From positions 1 through 64,000 of the IMG/VR virus record IMGVR_UViG_3300021425_000014: a DNA stretch of 64,000 bases; one strand, 5' to 3'. Positions 9,143 through 18,117 of the stretch are shown here, one piece after another. Within the stretch, counting starts at the first letter, position 1. Every line of letters starts with the position of its first letter. The DNA is from a virus. A program made the translations under genes and the position numbers. Below the pieces are notes generated by a model that searched no databases, was not told where the DNA came from, and saw only the letters and a program-made list of their open reading frames with translations.

Positions 9143-9537
9143 GAATGTTTGTACAAATTGAAGATCTAACTAGGCATGACTGGACATTGGTAAGACACTT
9201 CGTCGATCTTACTGATGAATTATTTATTCCGCCAGCGTCTTCATTCATCACGCTAGATTATCAAGATAAGCTACCAAAGAGAATTGAATTTGCATTTGAA
9301 AATTTAACCAATAATCATAACGCAACACAAGTATCTTTTTTCTTCTGGAGACTACAAAGCGGAAAAGTCCACAAGATCGGGAAAGTTACTTATCAGAAGG
9401 GTACTGAGTGCGACTGCCCGATTCCCGTCATTCTTGAAGTTAATGGGGCCTCCGTTTGGGTTACTCATAACGATGGCGACACAAATCAAAATCACCAAAT
9501 AAATGGTTCAGTTTACTGTAGAATTGTAGAACAATAA
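9139..9537 (+). CDS. Unrecognised small protein before the endolysin
   Basis: 132 aa with a GTG start overlapping the preceding stop; ATG 9145 is an alternative. Predominantly beta (EFAFENLTNN, TQVSFFFWRL, PVILEVNGASVWVTHN). Its stop shares a base with the amidase ATG (TAATG), so it is probably translated with the lysis genes. No family recognised. Confidence 0.5.
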   Translation: MRMFVQIEDLTRHDWTLVRHFVDLTDELFIPPASSFITLDYQDKLPKRIEFAFENLTNNHNATQVSFFFWRLQSGKVHKIGKVTYQKGTECDCPIPVILEVNGASVWVTHNDGDTNQNHQINGSVYCRIVEQ

Positions 9538-10067
9538 TGTCAGATCCATTAACTAATAAACAGATCGAAAGTCTTAAGCAAGTCATCTCCGGCGTTGTGC
9601 TTCACTGGACTGCCGGAACGCATACTGCCACATTTAAGCATTATCATTTTAATATTCAATTAATTGATGGCAAACCAAGGGTAGTTCAAACATTATCAAT
9701 TAGAGAAAGAGCAGCGCATACTTGGAGAAGGAATACTGGCAGAATAGGAATCTCATTATGTGGCGCAGCGAGAGGATTCCCAATTCACAAGGTTCAAATA
9801 GAAGCAATGTCAAAACTTGTTGCCGAACTATGTTTCTTGCTTGATATTGATCCAAAGGGCAATCATGTTGCGATGGATTTATATGATACCACGAAGTTTC
9901 ATCAGATCCCAAACGTAACTGACCACGTTTTTTATGGCAAACTTGATAAATACGGAAAGCCTGATATTGGCGAACTATTGCCAGTAGTTCTAAATAAAAT
10001 GAATTGGTACTACTCTAAATTGAAATCCGGCGAGCATAAACTGGAATACGTTTCCAACATCTTTTGA
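9537..10067 (+). CDS. N-acetylmuramoyl-L-alanine amidase endolysin (Amidase_2 type)
   Basis: 176 aa. Metal-ligand candidates fit the family: VVLHWTAGTH (first His), an internal RAAHTW segment (HTW), and a downstream TTKFHQIPNVTDH. Expected role: cleaves the MurNAc-L-Ala amide bond of peptidoglycan at the end of infection. No export signal, consistent with holin-dependent release, and the holin gene follows directly. Short single-domain form without a visible cell-wall-binding module. Confidence 0.7.
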   Translation: MSDPLTNKQIESLKQVISGVVLHWTAGTHTATFKHYHFNIQLIDGKPRVVQTLSIRERAAHTWRRNTGRIGISLCGAARGFPIHKVQIEAMSKLVAELCFLLDIDPKGNHVAMDLYDTTKFHQIPNVTDHVFYGKLDKYGKPDIGELLPVVLNKMNWYYSKLKSGEHKLEYVSNIF

Positions 10068-10078
10068 TTGGCGTCAAA

Positions 10079-10624
10079 ATGAATAACATCGAAGAATGGC
10101 TTCGTGCAGCTAATTTGGACATTCCAGCTGTCCTTAAGATAGCAACTGTAATCCTAGCTCCGGTATTTAACTTCTTTAATGTAAATATTTTATTAGGTCT
10201 AATGGTATTTTTACTAGTAGACCTATTAACTGGTCTTTACAAAGCAAAGTTGCTTAAGAAGTTAGCTTCCGCGAAATTTGGCAAGGCTCTAGATCGCGCA
10301 CTTTACTACCTCTTTGTATATGTAATCCTTCATATTCTAACACTAGTTCTGCCATTCGGATCCTTCTCTTCATTCTTCGAGACAGCAATCTTAACGGGGT
10401 ATCTGCTAAAAGAAGCACTATCTGTTCTTGAAAACCTAAGAGTGATCAGAAAAGTGCAAGGACATGAAACGGCTTTTATTGATGCGGTAATCCAAAGATT
10501 AGGAATGGACTTAGAAAGAATCACGCAAGAAATTGAATCAGGAAAAACGCCCACAATTACAGAAGCAGTAACTAACAAGGGGGAGATGAATGAAGAACCT
10601 AAAGGAATGGGCGAACCAGAATAA
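10079..10624 (+). CDS. Holin, phage holin family 4-like
   Basis: 181 aa from ATG 10079. Three hydrophobic segments (VLKIATVILAPVFNFF, ILLGLMVFLLVDLLTGLY, ALYYLFVYVILHILTLVL) with a following amphipathic stretch (AILTGYLLKEALSVLENL) match phi29-type/toxin-secretion holins, including the VDLLTGLYKA motif. The C terminus is charged. It overlaps the next gene by 35 bases. Expected to permeabilise the inner membrane for the amidase. Confidence 0.65.
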   Translation: MNNIEEWLRAANLDIPAVLKIATVILAPVFNFFNVNILLGLMVFLLVDLLTGLYKAKLLKKLASAKFGKALDRALYYLFVYVILHILTLVLPFGSFSSFFETAILTGYLLKEALSVLENLRVIRKVQGHETAFIDAVIQRLGMDLERITQEIESGKTPTITEAVTNKGEMNEEPKGMGEPE

Positions 10625-11258
10625 ACTACTACTCTTCTTTCTTTGCATTTTGTCGGTAGTTGCGATTAACTACCTACACTTTCTGCAACCGCATCCAGCT
10701 ACTCCACCAATTCAAAAAGAAGAAACAAAGATAGAAGTAAAAAAAGAGCAAGCTAAGCAAGTAAAGAAGCAACAGGCTCTTAAGGTTAATAAATCAAATA
10801 ATACTAAAACAACTACAAGAACTTACGACAAGAATACCGGAAAGATTGTCAAAGAAGTTGTCAAGGAATCGGCGACCAAGACTGAGTTAGTTAAAGATAC
10901 AGAAGTAGAAAAAGCAAAAGAACAAAAAGTTGAACAAAAACAAGATACCAAGGTAAGTTACAAAAAACCATATACTGGTCTAACCACTGGGATTATAGTC
11001 ACACCATCTGGTGCTGGTGGAGTTGCTGGTGTTACCTTAGCAGAGATAGCGCCTATAACGGCCAGCGCTCAAGTTGGCTTACTAATAGAGCCACAGAAGT
11101 CAATAGTTGTAGGTCTAAGCGTAAATGGTGAAGTGGCGACTAATCTTGAAGCTGGAATAGGTGTCTACCTTGGCCCGCAAACTTCATTCGGGTATACGCC
11201 AATTTCTGGACTTCCTATATCAGTTCAGCCGGGCGTAAGTCTACAGTATCGCTTTTAA
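10590..11258 (+). CDS. Spanin-like membrane-anchored protein with charged linker
   Basis: 222 aa. ATG is preceded by GGGGAG. One N-terminal membrane segment (residues ~13-30), then about 95 Lys/Glu-rich residues likely forming an extended or coiled linker, then a Gly/beta-rich C-terminal domain that could be outer-membrane-facing. Position just after amidase and holin suggests a Rz-like role in outer-membrane disruption. This is inference from architecture; no family match recalled. Confidence 0.45.
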   Translation: MKNLKEWANQNKLLLFFLCILSVVAINYLHFLQPHPATPPIQKEETKIEVKKEQAKQVKKQQALKVNKSNNTKTTTRTYDKNTGKIVKEVVKESATKTELVKDTEVEKAKEQKVEQKQDTKVSYKKPYTGLTTGIIVTPSGAGGVAGVTLAEIAPITASAQVGLLIEPQKSIVVGLSVNGEVATNLEAGIGVYLGPQTSFGYTPISGLPISVQPGVSLQYRF

Positions 11259-11292
11259 TATCCTTAATTCTTGCTTCTAAAAGTGATTACAG

Positions 11293-11326
11293 AAAGGCCC
11301 GAGGGTGATTATACCTTCGGGCCTTT
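11293..11326. terminator. Bidirectional intrinsic terminator between convergent blocks
   Basis: Stem AAAGGCCCGA / TTCGGGCCTTT around an inner AGGGTGATTATACC, with A/T runs on both sides. It separates the plus-strand lysis genes from the minus-strand glycosyltransferase block. The loop resembles the core of the repeated structured element in the right-hand region. Confidence 0.75.
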
Positions 11327-11355
11327 ATTATGCCTTAAAATCAATCAAATTATAT

Positions 11356-12129
11356 TCATAGCTCTCTAAAAACGGGGCCATTAACATCTTGAGCCATAAT
11401 TGAGCGATTATCTGAAATACTATCGTTGGTCTCTTTTTGATCAATTGATCTTGTAAAAATATTACAATAATTAGAATTTATATATATATTATGATTTACG
11501 TTTGAGGAAAAATGAGCATAATCAAACGCGAATAAGTAATCCTGAAGATCACCGATCGTTAAATTAATTCCGTGATTATTATGAAGTCCAGACTTGTATA
11601 CCCTATAAGTATATGTTGCGTGCTCAAATCCGTATACGCCATAATCCTTGTTAAATGCTCCAACTTTTTCAATAACTTCTTTAGTTAAGAACATGAATAC
11701 GCCGCCAACGTTTCTGCATTCTTCGACAGAAAAATTATCGTACTTTTTAGTTGATATATGTTCATGTAGTGCTTTATCTAGTAGATTAAAGTGATGAACT
11801 CCGCTTTCTTTATGGCACTTAATAACATATTCAGCCCATCCAGCCTTAAGTGGATAGCAATCATCATCAAATAAGAAAATATAATCACAATCTCTAAGAG
11901 AACTAAGGCATAAGTTCTTGTTCTTGGCTACACCTTTTCTGGTTCCATCGTGCTTATATTCAAAGCCAAATTTTTCGGCCACCATTTTATTGGCGACCTT
12001 AATCTCTTCATCTTCGGTATCATCACAAACAACAACTAGGCAATTCGCGGGAAGAAACTTAGAAATATTCTCAAGAGTAATACTTAAGATATTTGTTCTA
12101 TTCCTAGTAGTAACGCCAATTCCAATCAT
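11356..12129 (-). CDS. Family 2-type glycosyltransferase (GT-A fold)
   Basis: 257 aa. Begins MIGIGVTTRNR, with nucleotide-binding strand VVVCDDTED, the metal-binding YIFLFDDDCYP (DxD), and a later VGAFNKDYGVYGFEHATYTYR that fits the acceptor-site ED/FEH region of GT2 enzymes. Likely transfers a sugar to a virion protein or host surface glycan. It shares ATGA with the upstream 55-aa gene and lies downstream of a dTDP-sugar dehydratase gene. Confidence 0.65.
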   Translation of the reverse strand: MIGIGVTTRNRTNILSITLENISKFLPANCLVVVCDDTEDEEIKVANKMVAEKFGFEYKHDGTRKGVAKNKNLCLSSLRDCDYIFLFDDDCYPLKAGWAEYVIKCHKESGVHHFNLLDKALHEHISTKKYDNFSVEECRNVGGVFMFLTKEVIEKVGAFNKDYGVYGFEHATYTYRVYKSGLHNNHGINLTIGDLQDYLFAFDYAHFSSNVNHNIYINSNYCNIFTRSIDQKETNDSISDNRSIMAQDVNGPVFREL

Positions 12130-12293
12130 TCTTCTTTAACCTTATTTATTAAAGCCTCTATTACTTCAAAGTATTTGAATAGTTTTGAGCCTTCTGGGAA
12201 TCTAGCCATTGTATCACAAACAGGGCAAGCGCGGAACTCAAACCGTTCGGGAATTATTGGCTGTGCCTGCTCACTTTCATTTTGCTCTTGCAT
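12126..12293 (-). CDS. Small protein with a CPVC motif
   Basis: 55 aa, beginning MQEQNESEQAQPIIPERF. The start is fixed by AAGGAG spaced seven bases before ATG 12293, and its stop overlaps the glycosyltransferase ATG (ATGA). A single CPVC pair suggests a half zinc knuckle. No function known. Confidence 0.55.
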   Translation of the reverse strand: MQEQNESEQAQPIIPERFEFRACPVCDTMARFPEGSKLFKYFEVIEALINKVKEE

Positions 12294-13239
12294 CCAACCA
12301 CTCCTTATTTTCTTTAGACCATTCTATAAGTTCTCTAATGCCTTCATCAAAATTGCGGAAGGGAACAAATCCAAACTCTTTTTTAGCTAACCAAAAATCA
12401 ATTGAATACCTTAGGTCATGTCCGAGCCTATCGGTAACATATTCTACATTGTCTTCATAGTCACCACCGACTGTATTGTCAACAATGTACTGAATTACGC
12501 CAACATTTGATAGCTCACAATCACCACCAAAGTTGTAAACCTCTCCGTATTCTCCAAACCTTAGAGCAAGAAAAATTCCATGGCAATGATCAGCAACATG
12601 AATCCAATCTCGAACATTCTCACCCTTGCCATATACTGGAACTTTTTCACCATTTAGAATCTTTCCAATAGCCTTTGGAATAAACTTTTCTGGATGTTGC
12701 CAAGGGCCGTAATTATTAGAACAACGAGTAATTACTACTGGAAACTTATATGTTTCAAAGTAAGCGCGACACATTAAGTCTTGTGCCGCTTTTGATGCCG
12801 AATATGGACTATTCGGCTGAATCTTATGTTCTTCAGTAAATGGGCGATCACATTCCTCCAAAGTTCCATACACTTCATCTGTGCCGACTTGTACAAAGCA
12901 TTCGATGTCACCATATTGCCTACAGGCTTCCAGTAGGGAATGAGTTGCATATGTATTAGAAACCGTAAAACTTAGAGGCGATTCAATAGAATTGTCAACG
13001 TGAGATTCTGATGCAAAGTTAATTACTTGCTTAATTCTACGCTCTTTGAGCCATTCCTTAGTAATGCCAGAAATGCAACCTCGAAATGTATCTTCCTGAG
13101 GAAGTGAATTAAAGAATTCAATATCAGAACAAGTTGATAGCTTATCGGCGTAATAAACTTTGTCGAATGTTTTGCCGTAAATATCAATAAAATTGCGGGC
13201 AATAAAACCAGCAGCACCAGTAATTAAAACATTATACAT
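12277..13239 (-). CDS. rfbB: dTDP-glucose 4,6-dehydratase-like SDR enzyme
   Basis: 320 aa. Extended short-chain dehydrogenase: N-terminal ITGAAGFIARN (GxxGxxG, NAD binding), VGTDEVYG, the YSASKAAQDLM catalytic Tyr/Lys, and RCSNNYGPWQHPEKFIP typical of RmlB. It converts dTDP-glucose to the 4-keto-6-deoxy sugar used for deoxyhexoses. Start chosen at ATG 13239, where homology begins; a GTG at 13257 is in frame. The partner nucleotidyltransferase gene is on the other strand at 22.9 kb. Confidence 0.8.
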   Translation of the reverse strand: MYNVLITGAAGFIARNFIDIYGKTFDKVYYADKLSTCSDIEFFNSLPQEDTFRGCISGITKEWLKERRIKQVINFASESHVDNSIESPLSFTVSNTYATHSLLEACRQYGDIECFVQVGTDEVYGTLEECDRPFTEEHKIQPNSPYSASKAAQDLMCRAYFETYKFPVVITRCSNNYGPWQHPEKFIPKAIGKILNGEKVPVYGKGENVRDWIHVADHCHGIFLALRFGEYGEVYNFGGDCELSNVGVIQYIVDNTVGGDYEDNVEYVTDRLGHDLRYSIDFWLAKKEFGFVPFRNFDEGIRELIEWSKENKEWLDARAK

Positions 13240-13246
13240 TTTTAAT

Positions 13247-13426
13247 TCACTTTCCACTCAAGATCCTACTGCCAATTAAGTCAACAGTAGAAGAGGTAAT
13301 TGCGCCAAAAATAAAAGCCACAACAAATACAGTATCTTTGTGCAGATTGTCGGTTAAATTTTGACCCGTCATAATAGCTAGCACGATTATAGCTACCGAT
13401 ACAAGTGCAAACAAAAACTCTTTCAT
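13247..13426 (-). CDS. Small two-helix membrane protein
   Basis: 59 aa, starting MKEFLFALVSVAIIVLAIM. Two hydrophobic helices are separated by a polar loop (TGQNLTDNLHKDT). RBS AAGGAGAAG lies before ATG, which overlaps the stop of the preceding gene (ATGA). Function unknown. Confidence 0.55.
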   Translation of the reverse strand: MKEFLFALVSVAIIVLAIMTGQNLTDNLHKDTVFVVAFIFGAITSSTVDLIGSRILSGK

Positions 13427-13920
13427 AAAAACTTCTCCTTAAAAAGCTCTTCGCCAACAACGTAAAATCTTTTACCGTCTTTATTTTCTATACACAGTAT
13501 ACCATAGCGTTTGCCAGCACGCAAGCAATCAGTGTTAACTTTTTCAAATTCGTCAACACTAATTACTGGATCTTTTCTTGTTGATTGGAGTTTAACGTCA
13601 ATAACGAGATCTTCTGTCTTGAGATCTCCGTCATTGTGGATTCTGCCGGAATTGAGTGTTGATTTAACCTTCTCCTCAATCTTAGCTGCCTTTTTAATGA
13701 GTGCAGATCTTTCGCGGTTTTTCGCCTGCTTTTCAATCTGCTTCTCCTTTTTCTTTTCAGCCTTACGATTAGCTTTGTTTTCTTCTATGATTGGGTGCTT
13801 AATTGATTTATTTATTGGGTTATATAGATTATCTCCACTGCCGCTACAGCGATCACCGTCAAAACGACAATAGAAACATCTAGAATTGTTAAGGCAATTG
13901 CTCGAAACACTACAACTCAT
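13423..13920 (-). CDS. Possible PD-(D/E)XK-like nuclease with Cys-rich N terminus
   Basis: 165 aa. N terminus has six Cys (MSCSVSSNC, RCFYC, RCSGSG), then a Lys/Glu-rich coiled segment, then LKTEDLVIDVKLQSTRKD and RAGKRYGILCIENKDGKRFYVV. The IDVK strand followed by an alpha/beta segment is compatible with archaeal Hjc or RecB-like nuclease folds. The motif match is partial, so this is a suggestion only. Coupled by ATGA overlaps to small membrane-protein genes on both sides. Confidence 0.4.
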   Translation of the reverse strand: MSCSVSSNCLNNSRCFYCRFDGDRCSGSGDNLYNPINKSIKHPIIEENKANRKAEKKKEKQIEKQAKNRERSALIKKAAKIEEKVKSTLNSGRIHNDGDLKTEDLVIDVKLQSTRKDPVISVDEFEKVNTDCLRAGKRYGILCIENKDGKRFYVVGEELFKEKFL

Positions 13921-14051
13921 CCTTCAAGTAGCCCGCCAAAGAATGCGCCAAAGAATGCAGCAATTAAGAAAATAGGCAAAAATGACATGATCACAATAGC
14001 CGCAAGACACCAAAATAAAATTTCACTAGTAATTCTCAATGCTTTACTCAT
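13917..14051 (-). CDS. Small single-pass membrane protein
   Basis: 44 aa. Starts MSKALRITSEILFWCLAAIV and ends FFGAFFGGLLEG; nearly all hydrophobic after residue 10. Its ATG overlaps the end of the upstream gene by 8 bases and its stop overlaps the downstream ATG (ATGA). Function unknown. Confidence 0.5.
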   Translation of the reverse strand: MSKALRITSEILFWCLAAIVIMSFLPIFLIAAFFGAFFGGLLEG

Positions 14052-14421
14052 CTAATCCAACATCTTTCATCTCTTGTATCAAAGAAGCTAGAATGCTTTT
14101 TTGAGCACTAATTTTATTTATTAAGCCTCTATGGAGGGTATCGAGAACATCTCTTTGATACCTCAAGCCGCTTGTTTCACCCTCAATCCAAACTCTTCTT
14201 GCATCGCCTTTGAAATCTCCAGGAACACGCTTGACTACTTCCATTTTAAGAAGTCTATATTCGCGTTCAGCCTTAGAGGCCAAAGTAGCCATGTCTGGAA
14301 TACAAGAAAAAGTTCTCTGAATCTGGAGCCTAAGTATTGCGATGTTTTCAATCTCAATACTTTCTCGCCAAACTTTGTTGGCTTCATTGATCTTATCCTT
14401 GAATTGGTCTAAGTAATCCAT
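14044..14421 (-). CDS. Unrecognised helical protein
   Basis: 125 aa, largely alpha-helical with heptad-like charge spacing (MDYLDQFKDKINEANKVW, ASKAEREYRLLKMEVVKRV). First gene after the terminator that ends the portal transcript, so it probably has its own promoter, which I could not identify convincingly. Confidence 0.45.
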   Translation of the reverse strand: MDYLDQFKDKINEANKVWRESIEIENIAILRLQIQRTFSCIPDMATLASKAEREYRLLKMEVVKRVPGDFKGDARRVWIEGETSGLRYQRDVLDTLHRGLINKISAQKSILASLIQEMKDVGLDE

Positions 14422-14442
14422 ACATCAATTATACCAACCCCA

Positions 14443-14477
14443 TAAAAAAAGTCAAGGCCCCCATTTAGGGGCCAAGA
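14443..14477 (-). terminator. Intrinsic terminator after the portal gene
   Basis: On the minus strand GGCCCC and GGGGCC form a stem about 10 bases past the portal stop, followed by a run of seven T. Confidence 0.75.
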
Positions 14478-14486
14478 CTATCTGGT

Positions 14487-15998
14487 CTACCCTTCAACCA
14501 TATCCTTTAAATCACCCCCAAGGCCAGTTGATCCTGCCGTTAGGGCAGATGCTTTATCTCCAGCAGCATCCGCGCTCTCGCCGGAAACCTTCTGTTGTTG
14601 CATATTCATAGACTTGTCAATAAGTGTTGGAACTTCTTCGCCGGTCTGGGGATCTAGGCCAATAATATCTTCGAACCTAACTAGGCCATTATTGGTTCTA
14701 ATTACCATAACTTTATTGATTTCATCAATCTCAAGTGAACGCATTCCAAGAAGCTCTCTTGCTTCAGCAACCGTGATTCCAATTTCACCAAGAGCCCTTA
14801 CTGCGTCGATCGAATCCTTAATTGCAAACTTTGATAAAGTGCCAGGCTGAATCTCAAGATCTCTATCATCAAGAAATTCGCGAATTAACTTGTGCTGAAT
14901 CTTATCAAAGACCAACTTATGCAATCTATCGACAGTGTTACGCTTGAATGCTTTTTCTTCAGAAGCTACGATTTCAGCGTTACCAAGACCCTGATCTGAG
15001 CGAACGCCAGCCATAGAAACGGGCACACCAAAACAAGAAAGGATTACATCTCTTCCGATAGCAGCCATTTCATCGAACTTGATATTTCCAATATATTTAT
15101 TGCCATCAGATACTAATTCGGTACTACCTTCTAGTAATAGAATTCGTCCATAGTTCTTTGCGCCAGAATAGTGATCGCGTAAGAACTCGCGATTGCGTTG
15201 AGCAACAAGCTCGTCAGCATCCATTTTAAAGATGGCGCCACCAGCAAATCCTTCTTCAAACCAATTGTTAATTGCCTGAAGTGACTGTGCATTAGCTGTA
15301 ATATGCCCCATCATTGAGTACATTCGGGGTTTGCCGTACAGGAATGACTTCTCATTAGTATCTTTAAAGTGAATAATTTCATGCTCTAAGAAGATGTCGC
15401 CGTTACGCATATCTACAACATCTTTTTGGTAATAAGCGCAATGAAGGATGCCAAACTTGTCAATAAAAGGAATTACTCTAATCGTTTCTGGGGGCAGTGT
15501 GTAAATTGAATGAATCTCGCCAGACTTTGTGCGAATAATTTGCCAATAAGCATTTGCATATGTAGCGAGGTTTTCATATGTAGTGAGAAACAATTCATAC
15601 CCAGTTTGATGAGGATTTGGGTAAGTTAGTTTATCCATTAACATTTCAACACGTTTATTCGCCGCCTTAGATTTATTTCGACCATTGGCTTTACTAAATA
15701 CCTGAAAAAGCGGCGTAGTTGACGCACAAGATGCTCCAATAGTTTTTACAGCTAAATCAGCCCAAGAGTTTTCATTGACAATAAGAGTCATTAACTCAAG
15801 TGGATGAGCCAATGGAACACCTGTCTTGGCAGAATATTCCCTATTGTATACATCTTTTACATTTGGAATCTTAGTGGTCTTGGTTTCTTCAATTGAGGTA
15901 ATACTAGGCTTCGAGGGAACTTCACCAACACTTTTTGGAAAGTTATGAAGCTCGGTAGCTAATTCACGCTTTACTTGTTCATCATCAAATGGTTGCAT
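14487..15998 (-). CDS. Phage portal protein
   Basis: 503 aa. Features of HK97/PBSX-type portals: an N-terminal stretch with WADLAVKTIGASCASTTPL, a crown/wing region with LPPETIRVIP and HFKDTNEKSFLYGKPRM, and a C-terminal VPVSMAGVRSDQGLGNAE stretch followed by helical stem and KFAIKDSIDAVRALGEIGI. It forms the dodecameric DNA gate at the capsid vertex. Directly downstream of terminase large subunit, with GAGGTAATTAA before ATG. Confidence 0.8.
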   Translation of the reverse strand: MQPFDDEQVKRELATELHNFPKSVGEVPSKPSITSIEETKTTKIPNVKDVYNREYSAKTGVPLAHPLELMTLIVNENSWADLAVKTIGASCASTTPLFQVFSKANGRNKSKAANKRVEMLMDKLTYPNPHQTGYELFLTTYENLATYANAYWQIIRTKSGEIHSIYTLPPETIRVIPFIDKFGILHCAYYQKDVVDMRNGDIFLEHEIIHFKDTNEKSFLYGKPRMYSMMGHITANAQSLQAINNWFEEGFAGGAIFKMDADELVAQRNREFLRDHYSGAKNYGRILLLEGSTELVSDGNKYIGNIKFDEMAAIGRDVILSCFGVPVSMAGVRSDQGLGNAEIVASEEKAFKRNTVDRLHKLVFDKIQHKLIREFLDDRDLEIQPGTLSKFAIKDSIDAVRALGEIGITVAEARELLGMRSLEIDEINKVMVIRTNNGLVRFEDIIGLDPQTGEEVPTLIDKSMNMQQQKVSGESADAAGDKASALTAGSTGLGGDLKDMVEG

Positions 15999-16007
15999 TT
16001 AATTACC

Positions 16008-17438
16008 TCAAATGAAAGAGAATCCGCTATTGTTACGCCTAGTCCTACAGGCATGGGCACAAATGATAGCAGAGGGTATGTCGTCGTGATTGGTTCTCCA
16101 GGAACCCATTGCTGCAATTCTACCCGTTACCGGATTGAATCCCAAATTCTTAAACTGTTTAATCATCTCATGATGTTCTGGAGATTTCATTTTATGACTC
16201 TCCATCCTGTGCTTAATCTCCGTGTATTCCTGAGTCTTGAAGTTTGTCGAGAACGTAACAGGATATAGTAGATGATTAATTTTCGTCTCTTTTAGTCTAG
16301 ACTCGAAAGCTACGCCCATGCCGCCAGTTTTATCGAAACCAACTTTTGTTGCCCTGAAGTGTAAAGCTATTCTACTAACATAATCGCATTGTGGCCCAAC
16401 CTCCATACCCTTCGGCAAAGTCCTTATGAATATATGTTCCCATTCTTCACCATTGACGCCCCATACGGTTATAACAGAGCCGTCGATCGTAATAGCTGGG
16501 TCGAATCCGACGTATATCTTGTCATATTTTTTTCTTAATTCATTATTTACAAGACTATCTGGACAATCGTCACCATTTAATCTTTCAACTTCATCTAATA
16601 CTACGAAACTTGATGTTTTGTCAATGAACTTTCCATGAATTAGCTCAGAATCGAATAGTACGCTATCTTCATCGTCAACAAACTCGCAGCAGTATTCCTG
16701 AAGAAATAATTTATGCGGCATCTTGCTCGTAAGATCCATTTCTTCAACTGCTTTTTTTACGTGAGGAACTTCTGACCAGTGGATCTTAATTAGCTTATCT
16801 GGCCTAACGCCGATCTGCGTTCCGTCGTCATCATACTTTGGATTGCATAAATCAAAGAAGAGGTTATTCTTGCCGCGAGGTGTTGAGACTACCGTCATAT
16901 TCCAGCCTTTAGTTAAGGATGGTAATAGGGCGGCCCACATTTCCTCAGAATCTTTGCGCGACAAGACGCCAAACTCGTCCAAGAATACTTCAGCCGAATA
17001 ACCACGAACCGTAGAGGGGTTAGATGGTAGGGAAATAATCTTGGTGCCAGATGCGAAGTGAACTTCGGTTTCAGTTTCCTTAACAAGTTCTGGGCGCATA
17101 AACTCAGGCATTGAATTAATCACTTCTTTAACTTCTCGAAGCAATTTAACAGACTGAAGGTGTGAAGCGGAGCAAATAAGAATGTTTGGAACAATTCCAA
17201 AATATGCTTTATGAATCGCTCTGCCTTTGATCGCAGTAGAGAAGCCACTCTGGCGACTCTTGACCACAACCGAGACCTTTTCATTAGGTTTCGCTAGATT
17301 CATGAACTCTACTTGCTTTGGGTATAAATCCTGCTTTGCGCCATCAGCGTCATAGAACATTTTTGTAAACGCAACACAAAACCCAGCAGGATCTTTTAAG
17401 AATCTATTGTAAATCTTTTCCGCTATATCACTATGCAT
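16008..17438 (-). CDS. terL: Terminase large subunit
   Basis: 476 aa. ATPase motifs: VVVKSRQSGFST (Walker A-like, residues ~57-68) and VFLDEFGVL (Walker B). The C-terminal nuclease has IYVGFDPAITIDG, KVGFDKTGGMG and NHDDIPSAI, acidic residues expected for the RNase H-like nuclease. Packages DNA through the portal encoded next. Overlaps the small-subunit gene by 8 bases. Confidence 0.85.
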   Translation of the reverse strand: MHSDIAEKIYNRFLKDPAGFCVAFTKMFYDADGAKQDLYPKQVEFMNLAKPNEKVSVVVKSRQSGFSTAIKGRAIHKAYFGIVPNILICSASHLQSVKLLREVKEVINSMPEFMRPELVKETETEVHFASGTKIISLPSNPSTVRGYSAEVFLDEFGVLSRKDSEEMWAALLPSLTKGWNMTVVSTPRGKNNLFFDLCNPKYDDDGTQIGVRPDKLIKIHWSEVPHVKKAVEEMDLTSKMPHKLFLQEYCCEFVDDEDSVLFDSELIHGKFIDKTSSFVVLDEVERLNGDDCPDSLVNNELRKKYDKIYVGFDPAITIDGSVITVWGVNGEEWEHIFIRTLPKGMEVGPQCDYVSRIALHFRATKVGFDKTGGMGVAFESRLKETKINHLLYPVTFSTNFKTQEYTEIKHRMESHKMKSPEHHEMIKQFKNLGFNPVTGRIAAMGSWRTNHDDIPSAIICAHACRTRRNNSGFSFI

Positions 17439-18117
17439 CTTCTGCCTCTATGTCAATAACGGGAAATTTAAATTCGGGGTCATTTAATAAGTCATCAATT
17501 TCATTATATTGCTTACCCTGATTCTTGTAATGATTAACAATAAGAATAGAGATGTCTTGCTTATTATCGCCATCCTCTTTCTTGTCAACCAATTCAGACA
17601 ATTCTCTATTATGCTCAATAATCATTTTCGAGATTGTTGTAACACTTAATTGATCAATATCATCAAGTTTATCAAAAAAGGCGTCGTTTAATTTCTGTAG
17701 TCTACGCTTGGCAGCCCTAACCCTTTCTGATTTATTAACAAGACCATCACTATAAATATATTCATTGATTTGTTTAGAGAAAGCCGGAATCTTAAGCCAC
17801 TGTTCAAAAGTTGTGTTCATTATGTGAACTTTATCGCTAACTTCAGCAATACTATATCCGCTTGCATATAGCAAGGCAGCTTCTTTCTGAATATCAGATA
17901 ATTCTTGCGTAATCTCCAAGTCCATTCTTGCTGCCATTTCCTTAGCAATTTTCTCAGCAGTAACGGACATCTCTTCCTTTTTTTCTTCAATTATTTTTTT
18001 GCGAACATTTTCTTCGACATTTTTAGCTTTTTGCTCAGTGCTTAGCTGGCGACCGGGCCTTCTTTTAATTGCAGGCTTTATCGGCTCTCCATTGGCATCA
18101 ACTTTTCTTCGAGGCAT
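17431..18117 (-). CDS. Terminase small subunit-like DNA-binding protein
   Basis: 228 aa. Basic N terminus (MPRRKVDANG, KRRPGRQ), coiled segment, then a helix-turn-helix (QKEAALLYASGYSIAEVSDK, then FEQWLKIPAFSKQI), which is the typical layout of phage TerS proteins such as those with phBC6A51-type HTH. Assignment rests on the HTH plus position immediately upstream of terL. Confidence 0.6.
   Translation of the reverse strand: MPRRKVDANGEPIKPAIKRRPGRQLSTEQKAKNVEENVRKKIIEEKKEEMSVTAEKIAKEMAARMDLEITQELSDIQKEAALLYASGYSIAEVSDKVHIMNTTFEQWLKIPAFSKQINEYIYSDGLVNKSERVRAAKRRLQKLNDAFFDKLDDIDQLSVTTISKMIIEHNRELSELVDKKEDGDNKQDISILIVNHYKNQGKQYNEIDDLLNDPEFKFPVIDIEAEDA

Noticed and set aside
12175-12460. Plus-strand frames opposite the dehydratase and glycosyltransferase genes
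   Set aside because: Antisense to well-recognised genes with no start signals.
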